The notes under the pieces were generated by a model that searched no databases, had not been told where the DNA came from, and saw nothing but the letters and a program-made list of their open reading frames with translations. The position numbers and the translations under genes were made by a program. Source: JABDMH01 sp965223215 (lineage in GTDB: Bacteria; Bacteroidota; Bacteroidia; Chitinophagales; Saprospiraceae). From it: a DNA stretch of 64,000 nucleotides. The DNA is taken from contig CBDCVZ010000010.1 in assembly GCA_965223215.1 (NCBI GenBank), positions 7,192,001 through 7,256,000 of the forward strand, read 5' to 3'. Positions 35,011 to 44,613 of the stretch are shown piece by piece; within the stretch, counting starts at the first letter, position 1, and every line of letters starts with the position of its first letter.

Positions 35011-36242
35011 GATTTACTCAGTTTTTAGCGGGTGCCAATGTCTGTGCCCCTACCCGAAGTGTACTGCTGACTGGTCAACATACGGGCCATACGACGGTGA
35101 GAACCAACGGAGGAGGCCAAGCCCTGCGCGATGAAGATTTTACCATTGCCGAAATGCTCAAAACAGTGGGCTATGCAACAGGTGGATTCGGCAAGTGGGG
35201 AGTGGGCGATATGGGCACAACGGGAGTACCTGAGAAGCAGGGCTTCGATACTTTCTTTGGCTATTATCATCAAGTGCATGCACACACCTACTATCCTAAG
35301 TATTTAATCCGAAACAGTCAAAAAATTGTCTTGGAGGGCAATACGGGTGATGCACATTCGGGTGAGACTTTTTCTCAGTATTTAATTCACCAAGAGGGAT
35401 TGAATTTTATTCGAGAAAACAAAGACCAACCATTTTTTGCGTACTTGCCGTGGACACCTCCTCATGGACATTGGCACATGCCAGAAGATGATCTGGCTTG
35501 GAAAAAATACCAACATAAAAAATGGAATGCAGCGAATCAAAGAGGAAAATTTGATGCGCAAATGTATGCAGCAATGATTGAAATGGTAGATCGGCAGATT
35601 GGTGAAATTATGGATTTACTGGATTCGTTGGAACTCGACGAAAAAACCATCCTATTCCTTTGCGGGGATAATGGAGGTCAAGATTATTTTTCCAATGAAA
35701 AATATCCTCATGGTTTTTTTGCACCCAACTTAAATCCTAAAACCGGCGAAAGATTTAGGGGAAGTAAGCGGAGTTTTTATGAAGGTGGCTTGAGAATTCC
35801 CTTCCTGGTTAGATGGCCCAGTAAAATCCAGGGTGGCCGGATTTCTGATCATCTAGGTTACTTTCCCGATATTATGCCGACTTTGGCGGAGATAGCTGGA
35901 GCAAAAATACCTGGGCAAACGGATGGGATTTCGATCCTACCCATTTTGCTAGGAGAGGAGGTGATCGGTAGGCCCCAGCAGACCCACGAATATTTATATT
36001 GGGAAGATGAAATCTCGGTCGCGATAAGAATAGATCAATGGAAATCTATTAAGCCAACACTCACAACTAAATTTGAGCTGTATGATTTGCGTTCAGATAT
36101 CGAAGAGCAATTGAATGTTGCCAATCGTTATCCTGAAATCATGGCTAAAATAGAAACCATTGCCATGGAGGCGCATCTTCCTCCACAATTTGGCGAAGTA
36201 CTTGATTCGACTGTAGGCTTTAAAGGTCATTTTGCAAATTGA
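34992..36242 (+). CDS. Type I (S1 family) sulfatase, main part
   Basis: 416 residues in this frame, from a GTG that is only an internal codon. The formylglycine signature CAPTR is at residues 18-22 (NVCAPTRSVLLTGQ), so a converted cysteine attacks sulfate esters. Other landmarks are GHTTVRTNGG, FGYYHQVHAHTYYP, WTPPHGHWHMP, LCGDNGGQ and YEGGLRIPFLVRWP. It would hydrolyse sulfate from a sulfated polysaccharide or glycan in the periplasm. It needs a formylglycine-generating enzyme or anaerobic maturase, neither of which is in the window. The leader is in another frame (34801-35010), so the gene may be inactive, or the base may be missing from the assembly. Confidence 0.85.
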   Translation: MASEGIRFTQFLAGANVCAPTRSVLLTGQHTGHTTVRTNGGGQALRDEDFTIAEMLKTVGYATGGFGKWGVGDMGTTGVPEKQGFDTFFGYYHQVHAHTYYPKYLIRNSQKIVLEGNTGDAHSGETFSQYLIHQEGLNFIRENKDQPFFAYLPWTPPHGHWHMPEDDLAWKKYQHKKWNAANQRGKFDAQMYAAMIEMVDRQIGEIMDLLDSLELDEKTILFLCGDNGGQDYFSNEKYPHGFFAPNLNPKTGERFRGSKRSFYEGGLRIPFLVRWPSKIQGGRISDHLGYFPDIMPTLAEIAGAKIPGQTDGISILPILLGEEVIGRPQQTHEYLYWEDEISVAIRIDQWKSIKPTLTTKFELYDLRSDIEEQLNVANRYPEIMAKIETIAMEAHLPPQFGEVLDSTVGFKGHFAN

Positions 36243-36373
36243 GCATCTATCTCATTTCGAATCTCCTCGCTGACTTTGCCATAGCCTTTCAGAAGGTCTT
36301 TGACCCACTTGACTAGAATGTGCATAATTAAGGATGCATACTCAAATCTCATTTGGGTCAAGCAACCAGTTAA

Positions 36374-37384
36374 CTACTTCAGGGTTGGGATCTTATGGCC
36401 TCCCAATACCTTGAGGTAATTAGCACGATCGTAAAGGGTGGGGTCGGCGATATTTCGTTGACTCATCTTGCCTTTCCACTGAGCAATGGATTCAAAATCG
36501 TGCACTCGCATCCAGTCTTGCACCTCATCGAGCAAGTGTTTGATGAATTGGATGCCGTGCTTGAGTAGTGCTGATGCGGTCATTACACAGTCGGCTCCGG
36601 CCAGCAGAAATTTAATAATTTCTTTGGAACTACGTACCCCGGTACTCGCAGCGAGCGAGAGATCCACACGGCCATGTAAGATCGACAGCCACAAAAGCGG
36701 TAGACGAATTTCATTGGGATCACTCAGCGTAAGAGTATGTTCGAGGCTCATTGTTTCAATATTGAAGTCCGGCTCATAAAATCGATTAAATAAGACCAGT
36801 GCATTGGCTCCAGCCGTCTCGAATTGCTTAGCCATGTGTGCCATGGAGCTGAAATAGGGATTCAGCTTGATGGCCACAGGTATGGTTACTGATTCCTTGA
36901 CCAATTTGACGATCTCCAAATAACGATTCTCGACGGATCGACCATCAGTCGCAATATTTGCAGGTAAATAATAGACATTTATTTCCAGGCCGCTGGCGCC
37001 GGCTGCTTCAATTTGCTTAGCATAATTTATCCATCCACTTTGGCTGATTCCGTTTAGGCTTCCAATAATTGGTATATCTACCTGTTTGGATGCATCTTCA
37101 ATGATTTTCAAATACTCGTCGATGCCTACCTTGAAATCTGCATCATCCTGGAAATAGTTCAGTGCTCGGGGTGAACCAAAGGTGTGCTCATCTTGAAGGT
37201 CGGCCTCAACCATTTCTGCCTGGTCAATCTGTTCTTCAAAAAGCGAAAACATAACCACGGCTCCGGCACCAGACTCCTGCATGGCAACAATATTCTCCAC
37301 CTTTTGAGACAGGGGGCTGGCCGAAACAACCAAGGGACTCCTTAAGCTCAATCCCATATACTTAGTGCTGATATCGATCATCAT
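36374..37384 (-). CDS. Dihydroorotate-dehydrogenase-like FMN enzyme
   Basis: 336 residues of the DHODH TIM-barrel fold. The N-terminus ISTKYMGLSLRSPLVVSASPLS and GLEINVYYLP in place of the usual asparagine cluster match the separate branch called DHODH-like protein, seen widely in Bacteroidota and often placed near ferredoxin oxidoreductases. FMN-contact phrases include AIKLNPYFSSM and AASTGVRSSKEIIKFLLAGADCVM. No pyrimidine genes are near, so PyrD function is unlikely. The real reaction is unknown. It is on the opposite strand to the sulfatase and stands alone. Confidence 0.78.
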   Translation of the reverse strand: MMIDISTKYMGLSLRSPLVVSASPLSQKVENIVAMQESGAGAVVMFSLFEEQIDQAEMVEADLQDEHTFGSPRALNYFQDDADFKVGIDEYLKIIEDASKQVDIPIIGSLNGISQSGWINYAKQIEAAGASGLEINVYYLPANIATDGRSVENRYLEIVKLVKESVTIPVAIKLNPYFSSMAHMAKQFETAGANALVLFNRFYEPDFNIETMSLEHTLTLSDPNEIRLPLLWLSILHGRVDLSLAASTGVRSSKEIIKFLLAGADCVMTASALLKHGIQFIKHLLDEVQDWMRVHDFESIAQWKGKMSQRNIADPTLYDRANYLKVLGGHKIPTLK

Positions 37385-37648
37385 TTATGCAGTTAAAGTG
37401 TTTGAAATCCGAGTAAATGTCAGGATTATTGAGACAAAAAAAGAATGTCCACATACTCAGCCTCTATAGATCACATTCAGATATCGTTCAAACGGATGGA
37501 TTGAATATAGATCTCCCGCTCGCCTTTAGAGATGAAGCTGATCAGCGACAAGGGTGATCTTGCTCATCGGGAGAATAGGTCACGATAGCGGATTCAAAAG
37601 TAATTGGACCCTGCGTTTCGCTGGACAGAAAATTGGGGTATTGTCTGA

Positions 37649-38755
37649 TTACAGCTTCACTTTTTTCCCTTTCCTCACCGCCTTATAGATGGCGTTGATT
37701 ATTCTGAGATCCTTGACCCCTTCTTCGCCATCGACAGGTACTACCGGCTTTTTGCCCTCCAAGATGATGCTGGCCATTTCATCCATTTGCAAGGTTTGGT
37801 GCGTGACTATGGGCTGATCCACGGGCCCCTCATGAGTGCGAGCTTTGATGGGGCCATAGCCGGTGGATGGTTGCATTTCTGCGAACCCCTTGATGCCATT
37901 TAGATAAAACCGGTCTAGATGGCTCACGGCATAAGTGGAGAGGCATGAAGCAACGGCACCACTCGGAAATCCCATCTGGAATTGAATCGTTTCATCCACG
38001 CCCTTGGGGAATTTGACGGGATCTGTTTTTGTCTCCTGGGCAGTAACCCATACCGGTTCCTCACCCACCATGTATCGAGCACCGTTGATGGAGTAAATGC
38101 CTATGTCCATCATGGCGCCCCCTCCAGCCAGTTCATAATTTAGTCTCCACTGTTTGGGATCGCCAATTCTGAAGCCCGATTGTCCTTGAAAAAAAACGAT
38201 CTTTCCAAAGTCACCGGCTTTTCTCATTCGTATGATCTCCAAGGTATGTGGCTCGAAATGCATGCGGTATCCCACCAATAGCTTTACACCAGCTTGACGA
38301 CAGGCGGCCACCATTTCCTCGCCCTCCTTTGCATTGATGGCCATGGGTTTTTCACAAATGACATGCTTACCGGCCTTGGCCACACCCATCGTGTGGGGTG
38401 CATGTAAGGCATTTGGAGTGATGACATAGACCGCGTCAATGTCCGGATTGTCTTTAATGTTGCCGTAGTTTTCATAGTTGTAGCAATTCTTTTCGGGAAT
38501 ACCGTAAGTTTCCTGCCATGCTGCAATTTTAGCAGGGGTACCGCTAATCACCCCGACCAACTTGGCTCGCTGACAGGTTTGCATGGCTTTCGCTACTCGT
38601 GTACCATAACTGCCCAGCCCCATGATGGCTACTCGTAGTGTGCCGGCATTTCCCGGAGGAGCATGATTCTTCGCTAGTGTTGCTATGTCATGAAAAAATG
38701 GTGCTCCAACGGTGGCAGCACCGATCTTTTGAATAAATTCTCTTCGCGATCCCAT
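37649..38755 (-). CDS. Exported Gfo/Idh/MocA-family NAD(P) oxidoreductase
   Basis: 368 residues with a Tat-like leader (MGSRREFIQKIGAATVGAPFF). The Rossmann motif is VAIMGLGSYGTRVAKAM, and EKP of the active-site region is in HVICEKPMAI (about 133-142). The substrate domain carries LAGGGAMMDIGIYSINGARYM. These enzymes oxidise or reduce sugars and inositols, and some act as glycoside-cleaving enzymes with tightly bound NAD. Export with a folded cofactor via Tat fits that last group. It is divergent from the histidine kinase gene at 39128. The role in this locus is not known. Confidence 0.83.
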   Translation of the reverse strand: MGSRREFIQKIGAATVGAPFFHDIATLAKNHAPPGNAGTLRVAIMGLGSYGTRVAKAMQTCQRAKLVGVISGTPAKIAAWQETYGIPEKNCYNYENYGNIKDNPDIDAVYVITPNALHAPHTMGVAKAGKHVICEKPMAINAKEGEEMVAACRQAGVKLLVGYRMHFEPHTLEIIRMRKAGDFGKIVFFQGQSGFRIGDPKQWRLNYELAGGGAMMDIGIYSINGARYMVGEEPVWVTAQETKTDPVKFPKGVDETIQFQMGFPSGAVASCLSTYAVSHLDRFYLNGIKGFAEMQPSTGYGPIKARTHEGPVDQPIVTHQTLQMDEMASIILEGKKPVVPVDGEEGVKDLRIINAIYKAVRKGKKVKL

Positions 38756-39127
38756 GAATGTTCTTATTTGTATATTGAATTAGACTGTTTGCTTGAACCC
38801 TGTCCACCTAGATTGGGCCCATGCCCGAATATACGGATGTCCGGGAAAACGGTAGATCATGAAGGCATCAGTGGACAGTAGGGTAGCTATTTTAAGGTCC
38901 TCAGGTACTTCCGAATGATAAAAAATCAACCCCGCAGACTCAGTCCCACTTACTATGACTGCGGGAATTCATCATATTGAGAATTAATCGCTTAAAGTTG
39001 AGTGAACATACTCCACAAGAAATATGAGTCTGGTTCGGTGAGACCCATTAAATTATTATGGCCGAGCATCCGTGATGGGCTGACAAATTTGGCGTGCCAA
39101 TGCTCGTGGACTAAAGCTGCATCAGTG

Positions 39128-41377
39128 ACTTTCTATCTAGGAGGTAAAGGTGATCGACTAAAGAGATTTTTTTTAGGATTTTTCATTTTTACGAGTTTAA
39201 TGGGATCTGGATTTGTGTTCGCTCAGAAAGTGGCAGACCATATTCCATTTAGAACCTTTCTTCCCAAGAAGGATTTACCGCTCACCCTATTTCGGACCTG
39301 TGCCCAAGACCGGAAAGGATTTATGTGGTTTGGAACCGCCTTTGATGGCGGAGTGGCGAGATATGATGGATATGATTGGGCATTCTTCTTTGATGATCCT
39401 AATGATGAAACCTCCATTTCCAGTAATCACATCGTTGAAATTGCATTTTCGAGCACTGGTTTGATGTTGGTCACGACCTGGGAAGGGCTTAACGTTATTG
39501 ATCCAGAAACGATGGAGGTGAAGACTTTTCAACATCGTCCCAATGACGAGCACACCTTGCCCCATCCATATGCTCACGGAGTTGTAGAATCAACTCAGGA
39601 TTTATTCTGGGTGGGATCACCAGCGGGGTTGGCTCTCATCAACATTAATGACGGCTACTGCGAAAATTTTCTCCTTGACCCTAGTCGTCAGGGTGCGTAC
39701 AATGGAAATTATATTCACTATTTAAAAAGGGATCGATTGGATCGAAACCGAATTTGGATCTGTACCGATTCCGGGCTCTACTCGATGGATGAGAACAGAC
39801 GAATTTTTACACATCATAAGGAACCCAAAATTTTCCAGGGTAAAGCTCCCTGGTTAAATTGGATGGATATTTATCAAGATGAAAATGGATTGCTCTGGAT
39901 CTGTCGTGGCTGGGAACTTGGTGGAATATACACCTATTCTCCCCAAGATGACAAATGGACGGCTTACCAATATGATGGGATTGTCGAAAAGTTTGAAATA
40001 GCACCTGAGTTAGAATTTAACGGTATTGCTCACGGTTTTGGGGATACACTATTTTTTAGCAGCGGCATTGGAAATGGATATTTTGAGATGGACACCAAGA
40101 AATACTCTTTGTTTCCATTTCGACCCGACACGGTATACGGTCATGGCTCCGGATGGACTGCTCACGTGGTACCCGATCGACACGGTAGATTGTGGTGGAG
40201 TGGATATTCGGGAATCACCCAATCTCTTCGGGAGTTAACCCAACCTGATTTACCAGCCGACCCAACTTCGGTTCAAATCACTTCCATAACTTTGGATTCG
40301 ATCGAATATTTATTTCCTCCCTTTCCCAAACTCCATTTCGAAAACAAGGAGAATAATTTCAAAGTTAGTTTCGCGATCCCAAATCCCGAAAATCCTGAGG
40401 AGGTCGTTTATTCTTACAGATTAGAGGGAGTGGATTTGGAATGGACTGAGGTTAAGGGAGTTAATTCAGTTGAGTTTAACGATATCCCCGCGGGAAGTTA
40501 TTCACTGGTTATTCGGGGAGATGAAGGAGGTGGGTGGGTCGGTGAGAGTCGCCTCCCGGTCAGTGTAGTAGTACCATTTTATCAGACCAAGGCTTTTTTG
40601 GCAGTGCTTTCACTGGCAGGGTTGGTGGTCCTTGGCTTGGGGTATTTAATTAGTGATTGGTTTAGAAAACGAAGAGAAAAAGCCATTAGAAAATCTTTCA
40701 AAAGGCAATTGGATGAGATTCAGATGTCGAGTTTACGTGCCCAGATGAATCCGCACTTTCTTTTTAATAGTCTCAATTCAATTAAATATTATGCGATCAG
40801 CAAAGACAAAGATGATACGGCAGAATACCTTTCGAAATTTGCAATGTTGGTAAGGATTATTCTTAATAATTCAAAATCTCACACCATCAGTCTCAAAGAT
40901 GAGATCGAAGCCTTGAGGTTGTACATTGAGATTGAACATTTGCGACTGGAGGGATACTTTGACTACGAGATTGATGTGGACGAGAGCTTGCACATCGAGC
41001 AAGCACAGATTCCGCCGATGATCCTGCAACCTTATGTCGAAAATGCAATTTGGCATGGTCTCATGCACAAGTCTGAGCGAGGAAAATTACGTGTACAAGT
41101 GCGTGATTTGGATACAAAAATCCAATGCATTATCGATGACGATGGCATTGGCAGAAAAAATGCCCAGGCCATTCGTCAGGCCCAGCAAAGCCATAAAAAA
41201 TCGGTAGGTATGAAAATTACCAAAGATCGAATCGGATTGATCAATAGTTTATACGGTATTGACACTCAGGTAAAAGTTATTGACCTTGTAGATGCGGATC
41301 ACAATGTGCGGGGTACTAGAGTGATTATTGTTATCCCCAGGATTTCTTCATCAAAACAATTGGACATCCATGATTAA
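39128..41377 (+). CDS. Hybrid-type sensor: two-component propeller, Y_Y_Y and LytS-type histidine kinase
   Basis: An exported sensor of about 750 residues. The open frame extends back to 39002, but the GTG near 39128 or a later start gives a better signal peptide (LKRFFLGFFIFTSLMGSGFVFAQ); the true start is unsure. The periplasmic part is a two-component regulator propeller (TCAQDRKGFMWFGT, STQDLFWVGSPAGL, DRNRIWICTDSGLYSMDEN) followed by a Y_Y_Y domain (YSYRLEGVDLEWTEV). After a membrane helix (FLAVLSLAGLVVLGLGYLI) comes a LytS-type kinase with the phosphorylated His in QMNPHFLFNSLNSIKYY (codon 40754-40756) and HATPase motifs (QPYVENAIWHGLMH, IDDDGIGR). It forms a pair with the LytTR regulator that overlaps it by eight bases. 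The sensed ligand is likely a glycan or surface signal; that is inference. Confidence 0.87.
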   Translation, partial: TFYLGGKGDRLKRFFLGFFIFTSLMGSGFVFAQKVADHIPFRTFLPKKDLPLTLFRTCAQDRKGFMWFGTAFDGGVARYDGYDWAFFFDDPNDETSISSNHIVEIAFSSTGLMLVTTWEGLNVIDPETMEVKTFQHRPNDEHTLPHPYAHGVVESTQDLFWVGSPAGLALININDGYCENFLLDPSRQGAYNGNYIHYLKRDRLDRNRIWICTDSGLYSMDENRRIFTHHKEPKIFQGKAPWLNWMDIYQDENGLLWICRGWELGGIYTYSPQDDKWTAYQYDGIVEKFEIAPELEFNGIAHGFGDTLFFSSGIGNGYFEMDTKKYSLFPFRPDTVYGHGSGWTAHVVPDRHGRLWWSGYSGITQSLRELTQPDLPADPTSVQITSITLDSIEYLFPPFPKLHFENKENNFKVSFAIPNPENPEEVVYSYRLEGVDLEWTEVKGVNSVEFNDIPAGSYSLVIRGDEGGGWVGESRLPVSVVVPFYQTKAFLAVLSLAGLVVLGLGYLISDWFRKRREKAIRKSFKRQLDEIQMSSLRAQMNPHFLFNSLNSIKYYAISKDKDDTAEYLSKFAMLVRIILNNSKSHTISLKDEIEALRLYIEIEHLRLEGYFDYEIDVDESLHIEQAQIPPMILQPYVENAIWHGLMHKSERGKLRVQVRDLDTKIQCIIDDDGIGRKNAQAIRQAQQSHKKSVGMKITKDRIGLINSLYGIDTQVKVIDLVDADHNVRGTRVIIVIPRISSSKQLDIHD

Positions 41378-42116
41378 AGCAATACTCATTGATGATGAAA
41401 GGCATTGTAACGAAACGCTGCAATATGAACTCGGTAGAAACTGTCCACAAATCTCTATCATGGCTGTTGCGACTTCGGGAGCTGACGGTATTAAGGCAAT
41501 CTCTAAACATCGGCCCGATCTCATCTTTCTGGATGTCGAAATGCCAGGAATGAGTGGTTTTGAAATGCTACGTCAATTTGACGAGTTATTTTTTGATGTG
41601 ATTTTCGTTACTGCTTATGATAAATATGCCATCGAGGCATTTCGCTGTGCAGCCATTGACTACTTACTAAAGCCTGTGGTCAGCGCCCACCTGGTAGAAG
41701 CGGTTCATCGAGTGGAGGAGCGACAGGAAGATTACCGTCAAGACCTTCATCTGGCTGCCCTTTTTCACAACTTGAGATCAGGGATGCGATCGCCGCGGAT
41801 TGCCATTCCGGTAGGTCGTGGGGTGGAAATTATCAACGCCGACGAAATTTCACATTGTTCGGCAGATAGCAACTACACGCATGTTTTTATGCAAGGAGGA
41901 GATAAATATGTTATGGCTCGAACACTTAAGGATGTCGCCCAGCTCTTAGTAGAAGCGGACTTCCTAAGGGTGCATCAATCCCATCTGGTCAACATGGGAG
42001 CAGTGCAGCGCTACATAAGAGATGATGGTGGTTATGTGGTCATGAAAGATGGCACAAAACTTCCCATCGCAAAGAGGAGAAAGGAAGAATTTTTGTCCCT
42101 ATTACGTGGAGGATAG
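41370..42116 (+). CDS. LytTR-type response regulator
   Basis: 248 residues from the ATG at 41370, which overlaps the kinase stop (41375-41377), a sign of coupled translation. The receiver domain has the acidic pair IDDE, the phosphorylated Asp D55 (PDLIFLDVEMPG), the switch residues of VTAYDKYA and the Lys of YLLKPV. The LytTR DNA-binding domain has the usual HCSADSNYTHVFMQGG, RVHQSHLVN and GTKLPIAKRRKEEFL. It probably controls the surface-protein genes that follow on the same strand. A conserved block found upstream of two of these genes (42143-42188 and 44876-44921) is a candidate binding site. Confidence 0.9.
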   Translation: MIKAILIDDERHCNETLQYELGRNCPQISIMAVATSGADGIKAISKHRPDLIFLDVEMPGMSGFEMLRQFDELFFDVIFVTAYDKYAIEAFRCAAIDYLLKPVVSAHLVEAVHRVEERQEDYRQDLHLAALFHNLRSGMRSPRIAIPVGRGVEIINADEISHCSADSNYTHVFMQGGDKYVMARTLKDVAQLLVEADFLRVHQSHLVNMGAVQRYIRDDGGYVVMKDGTKLPIAKRRKEEFLSLLRGG

Positions 42117-42142
42117 AGAGAAAACTACCCTTATTTTCAGCC

Positions 42143-42188
42143 ACTCAAGAAATCTTCCCGAATTCAGAATAAACATTCCCATCTGCTC
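42143..42188 (+). promoter_or_regulatory. Conserved upstream block, copy 1
   Basis: ACTCAA-x-AA, then TTCCCGAATTC (42155-42165), then CCC and CTGCTC (42183-42188). The same parts recur with the same spacing upstream of the gene at 45024. It lies 80 bases before the start at 42269. It may bind the LytTR regulator encoded just upstream, although it is not the textbook LytTR direct repeat. Confidence 0.45.
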
Positions 42189-42268
42189 AATTGGCTTTTG
42201 AATTAAAGCAAGGACTCGCGTAATTGGTAGTAGGATAAGCACCCTAACTACGACAAAATTGTAGTGAC

Positions 42269-43603
42269 ATGAAGCCCAACCATCGTTCTATCTACCTAAT
42301 TACGTGTGAATACGTAACCCTACTCCTGCTCATTTTCTTTGGCAATCGACTAAAGGCTCAATCTACCGATAAATTGCACGTTGACGGAGAGATTTTTATG
42401 AATACGCAGCAAGGGATTAAGCTTCAGCCTGCCGACCAACCCTTGATCACCAGAGGGTGGGACGCTTTTACCACTGGTGCCTATTCCGGGGTAGGTCGAT
42501 GGGGAATTTTCATGGAACCGTCTTTTCTCACTTTTGGAATACCCAATGTAGCTGACAAAGGTTTTCAGTTTGTAAATTATGATGATAATAGTTCCATTGG
42601 AAAAAAATTGGTACGCATCCAAGCTGATGGTCGGGTCGGAATCGGAACGGACGCACCTACTAGCCTCCTACATGTCGTTGGTGGAGATGCATTCTTTGAG
42701 AACACAAATTTTCCCGGTGTGGCGGTTCTTGGCGTTGGGTCTATTGTCGGTGCTAATTTTGCAGGAGGCAGAATTGCTGTTGAGGGAAATGTTGTGGAAA
42801 CTTCGGCAAGTGGTGACTACATGGGATTAAGTGGTTATGTAGAGACAGACGGGAACAGCTTGAACTATGGAATCCAAGGCCACGCCCGTGGAGGTGATTA
42901 CAACTATGGCCTCAGAGGTATCGCTGAAGGAGTGGCAGTTACATCCACAAATATTGGTGTTGTTGGGGTTGCCTCTGGACCAGGTACAAATTATGCTGGT
43001 GGTTTTGACGGTGATGTATATGTTACTGGAACCCTATCAAAGACTGCTGGTTCCTTCAAGATCGACCATCCATTGGATGCAGCAAATAAGTACCTATCTC
43101 ATTCATTTGTTGAAAGTCCGGATATGATGAATATTTACAACGGCAATGCATGGGCAGATGAAAACGGGGAGGCCTTGGTCGAACTTCCAGATTATTTTGA
43201 GTCCCTGAATTACGATTTTCGATATCAGTTAACGGCGGTTGGTGCACCAGGACCAAATCTCTATATTTCCGAGAAGATATCGGCAAATCATTTTAAGATA
43301 GCTGGTGCTCGAGCCGGTATGGAGATCTCCTGGCAAGTGACCGGCATCCGGCAGGATGTATATGCCAAAGCCCATCCTATTAAAGTAGAAGAATCGAAGG
43401 CGCCAAATGACCGTGGTAAATATTTGCACCCGGAATTATTTGGGAAAAGTGGGAAAGAAGGAATCAATTACCATGTTTGGAAGAAGATAGACAAACAAAT
43501 TAAGAAAAATCAAAAACCTCTTGGGGAAACTATACAAAACTTAGGAACCTACTCCGAGAAGGTCGTCAATCAAAAATTGGCTCCCATGCAATCTATAAAG
43601 TAG
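42269..43603 (+). CDS. Exported tail-fibre-like protein with conserved C-terminal domain
   Basis: 444 residues: signal peptide (VTLLLLIFFGNRLKAQ), a fibre-like body (GRVGIGTDAPTSLLHVVGGDAFF, repeated GGD-NYGLRG and NYGIQG), then a conserved domain with KTAGSFKIDHPLDAANKYLSHSFVESPDMMNIYNGN, VELPDYFESLN-DFRYQLT and ISWQVTGIRQDVYA. This latter block occurs in proteins of many marine bacteria and is of unknown function. The protein is likely on the surface or exported. It lacks an S74 chaperone, unlike the next gene. It opens the surface-gene run behind the LytS/LytTR pair, and the conserved block at 42143 precedes it. Confidence 0.7.
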   Translation: MKPNHRSIYLITCEYVTLLLLIFFGNRLKAQSTDKLHVDGEIFMNTQQGIKLQPADQPLITRGWDAFTTGAYSGVGRWGIFMEPSFLTFGIPNVADKGFQFVNYDDNSSIGKKLVRIQADGRVGIGTDAPTSLLHVVGGDAFFENTNFPGVAVLGVGSIVGANFAGGRIAVEGNVVETSASGDYMGLSGYVETDGNSLNYGIQGHARGGDYNYGLRGIAEGVAVTSTNIGVVGVASGPGTNYAGGFDGDVYVTGTLSKTAGSFKIDHPLDAANKYLSHSFVESPDMMNIYNGNAWADENGEALVELPDYFESLNYDFRYQLTAVGAPGPNLYISEKISANHFKIAGARAGMEISWQVTGIRQDVYAKAHPIKVEESKAPNDRGKYLHPELFGKSGKEGINYHVWKKIDKQIKKNQKPLGETIQNLGTYSEKVVNQKLAPMQSIK

Positions 43604-43644
43604 CGTATTGCTAAAAATCAAGAGCTCTGAAAATTGACACCCAC

Positions 43645-44613
43645 ATGAAAAGAGGAAAAAAAGTCAATTCCGCCATTTGGACTGCTGTTATTCTTGCTTT
43701 GAATATTCTGCAGGCATCATCGCAGCAAGTGCATATTGAAAATCCACCTGATGTTGGGGCTACCGTGAGTGGAGCTATGGGTGATGGATTTTCTGCACTG
43801 TCTGGCCAGGGCTATGGATATTATGCGGAATCAAATAATTCTGGTGGATACTTTGCTCAGTCCAATAGTTTCAACGGATTTCTGGCTCGCACGAATAATT
43901 TTTCCGGATTTTTCGCTGATCTTAACGATGGCTATGGATTTTATGCGCAAGGCAATATCCAGGGTGCAGCATACTTAGATGGCAAAGTATATGTTTCCAA
44001 CCGGATTGGAATCGGGATCGAATTTCCCGACTGCAAACTACATATCAAGCAAGAAGGGCAAAATAGTAACAATGGCATCAGGTTGGTAAGAAGTGATAAT
44101 ATGAATTATTGGACCACTCACATCAACCACTTAGATGATTATGTAATATGGTATAATGGCACCACCTCTCCTAATGGCGGTGTCAGAGCATGGATTAAGA
44201 ACGAGGACGCCTCTTACAATCATGTCTCTGATATCCGGCTCAAACGAGATATTGTTTCATTGGATAATGGCCTTTCGAAAGTCATGCAATTGCGACCAGT
44301 GACTTATCAACTGGCATCCTCTCCTACTGCACCATTTGCGTCCATGGGGTTTATCGCCCAGGAAGTCGAATGGGTCCTACCCAGTTTGGTTTCAGAAAAT
44401 GATGGTTTTAAGGGACTGAATTATGCTGGGTTTTCAGTCGTTGCAATAAGGGCCATCCAGGAACAACAGGAGCTGATCGAAATCTTACAGGCAGACAACA
44501 TTAAGCTGAAAAAACAGATCGAGGCCATCCAATACCTCAAAAGTGATCATGCAGAAATTCGTGAATTGATTCGTCAGCTTAGAACACAGGTTGAAAAAAC
44601 ATTGGAGCAATAA
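43645..44613 (+). CDS. Exported protein with S74 (tail-spike) intramolecular chaperone domain
   Basis: 322 residues: signal peptide (AVILALNILQASSQQ), short collagen-like or fibre repeats (GYGYYAESNNSGGYFAQSN, GFLARTNNFSGFFAD), then a peptidase S74 domain from about residue 195 (VSDIRLKRDIVSLD). In this family the Ser before Asp cleaves itself off after the trimer has folded; here it is S195. It ends in a coiled coil (LIEILQADNIKLKKQIEAIQYL). Such modules in Bacteroidota are used in secreted fibres, not only in phage tails, and no phage genes are here. It follows the previous gene by 41 bases. Confidence 0.8.
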   Translation: MKRGKKVNSAIWTAVILALNILQASSQQVHIENPPDVGATVSGAMGDGFSALSGQGYGYYAESNNSGGYFAQSNSFNGFLARTNNFSGFFADLNDGYGFYAQGNIQGAAYLDGKVYVSNRIGIGIEFPDCKLHIKQEGQNSNNGIRLVRSDNMNYWTTHINHLDDYVIWYNGTTSPNGGVRAWIKNEDASYNHVSDIRLKRDIVSLDNGLSKVMQLRPVTYQLASSPTAPFASMGFIAQEVEWVLPSLVSENDGFKGLNYAGFSVVAIRAIQEQQELIEILQADNIKLKKQIEAIQYLKSDHAEIRELIRQLRTQVEKTLEQ

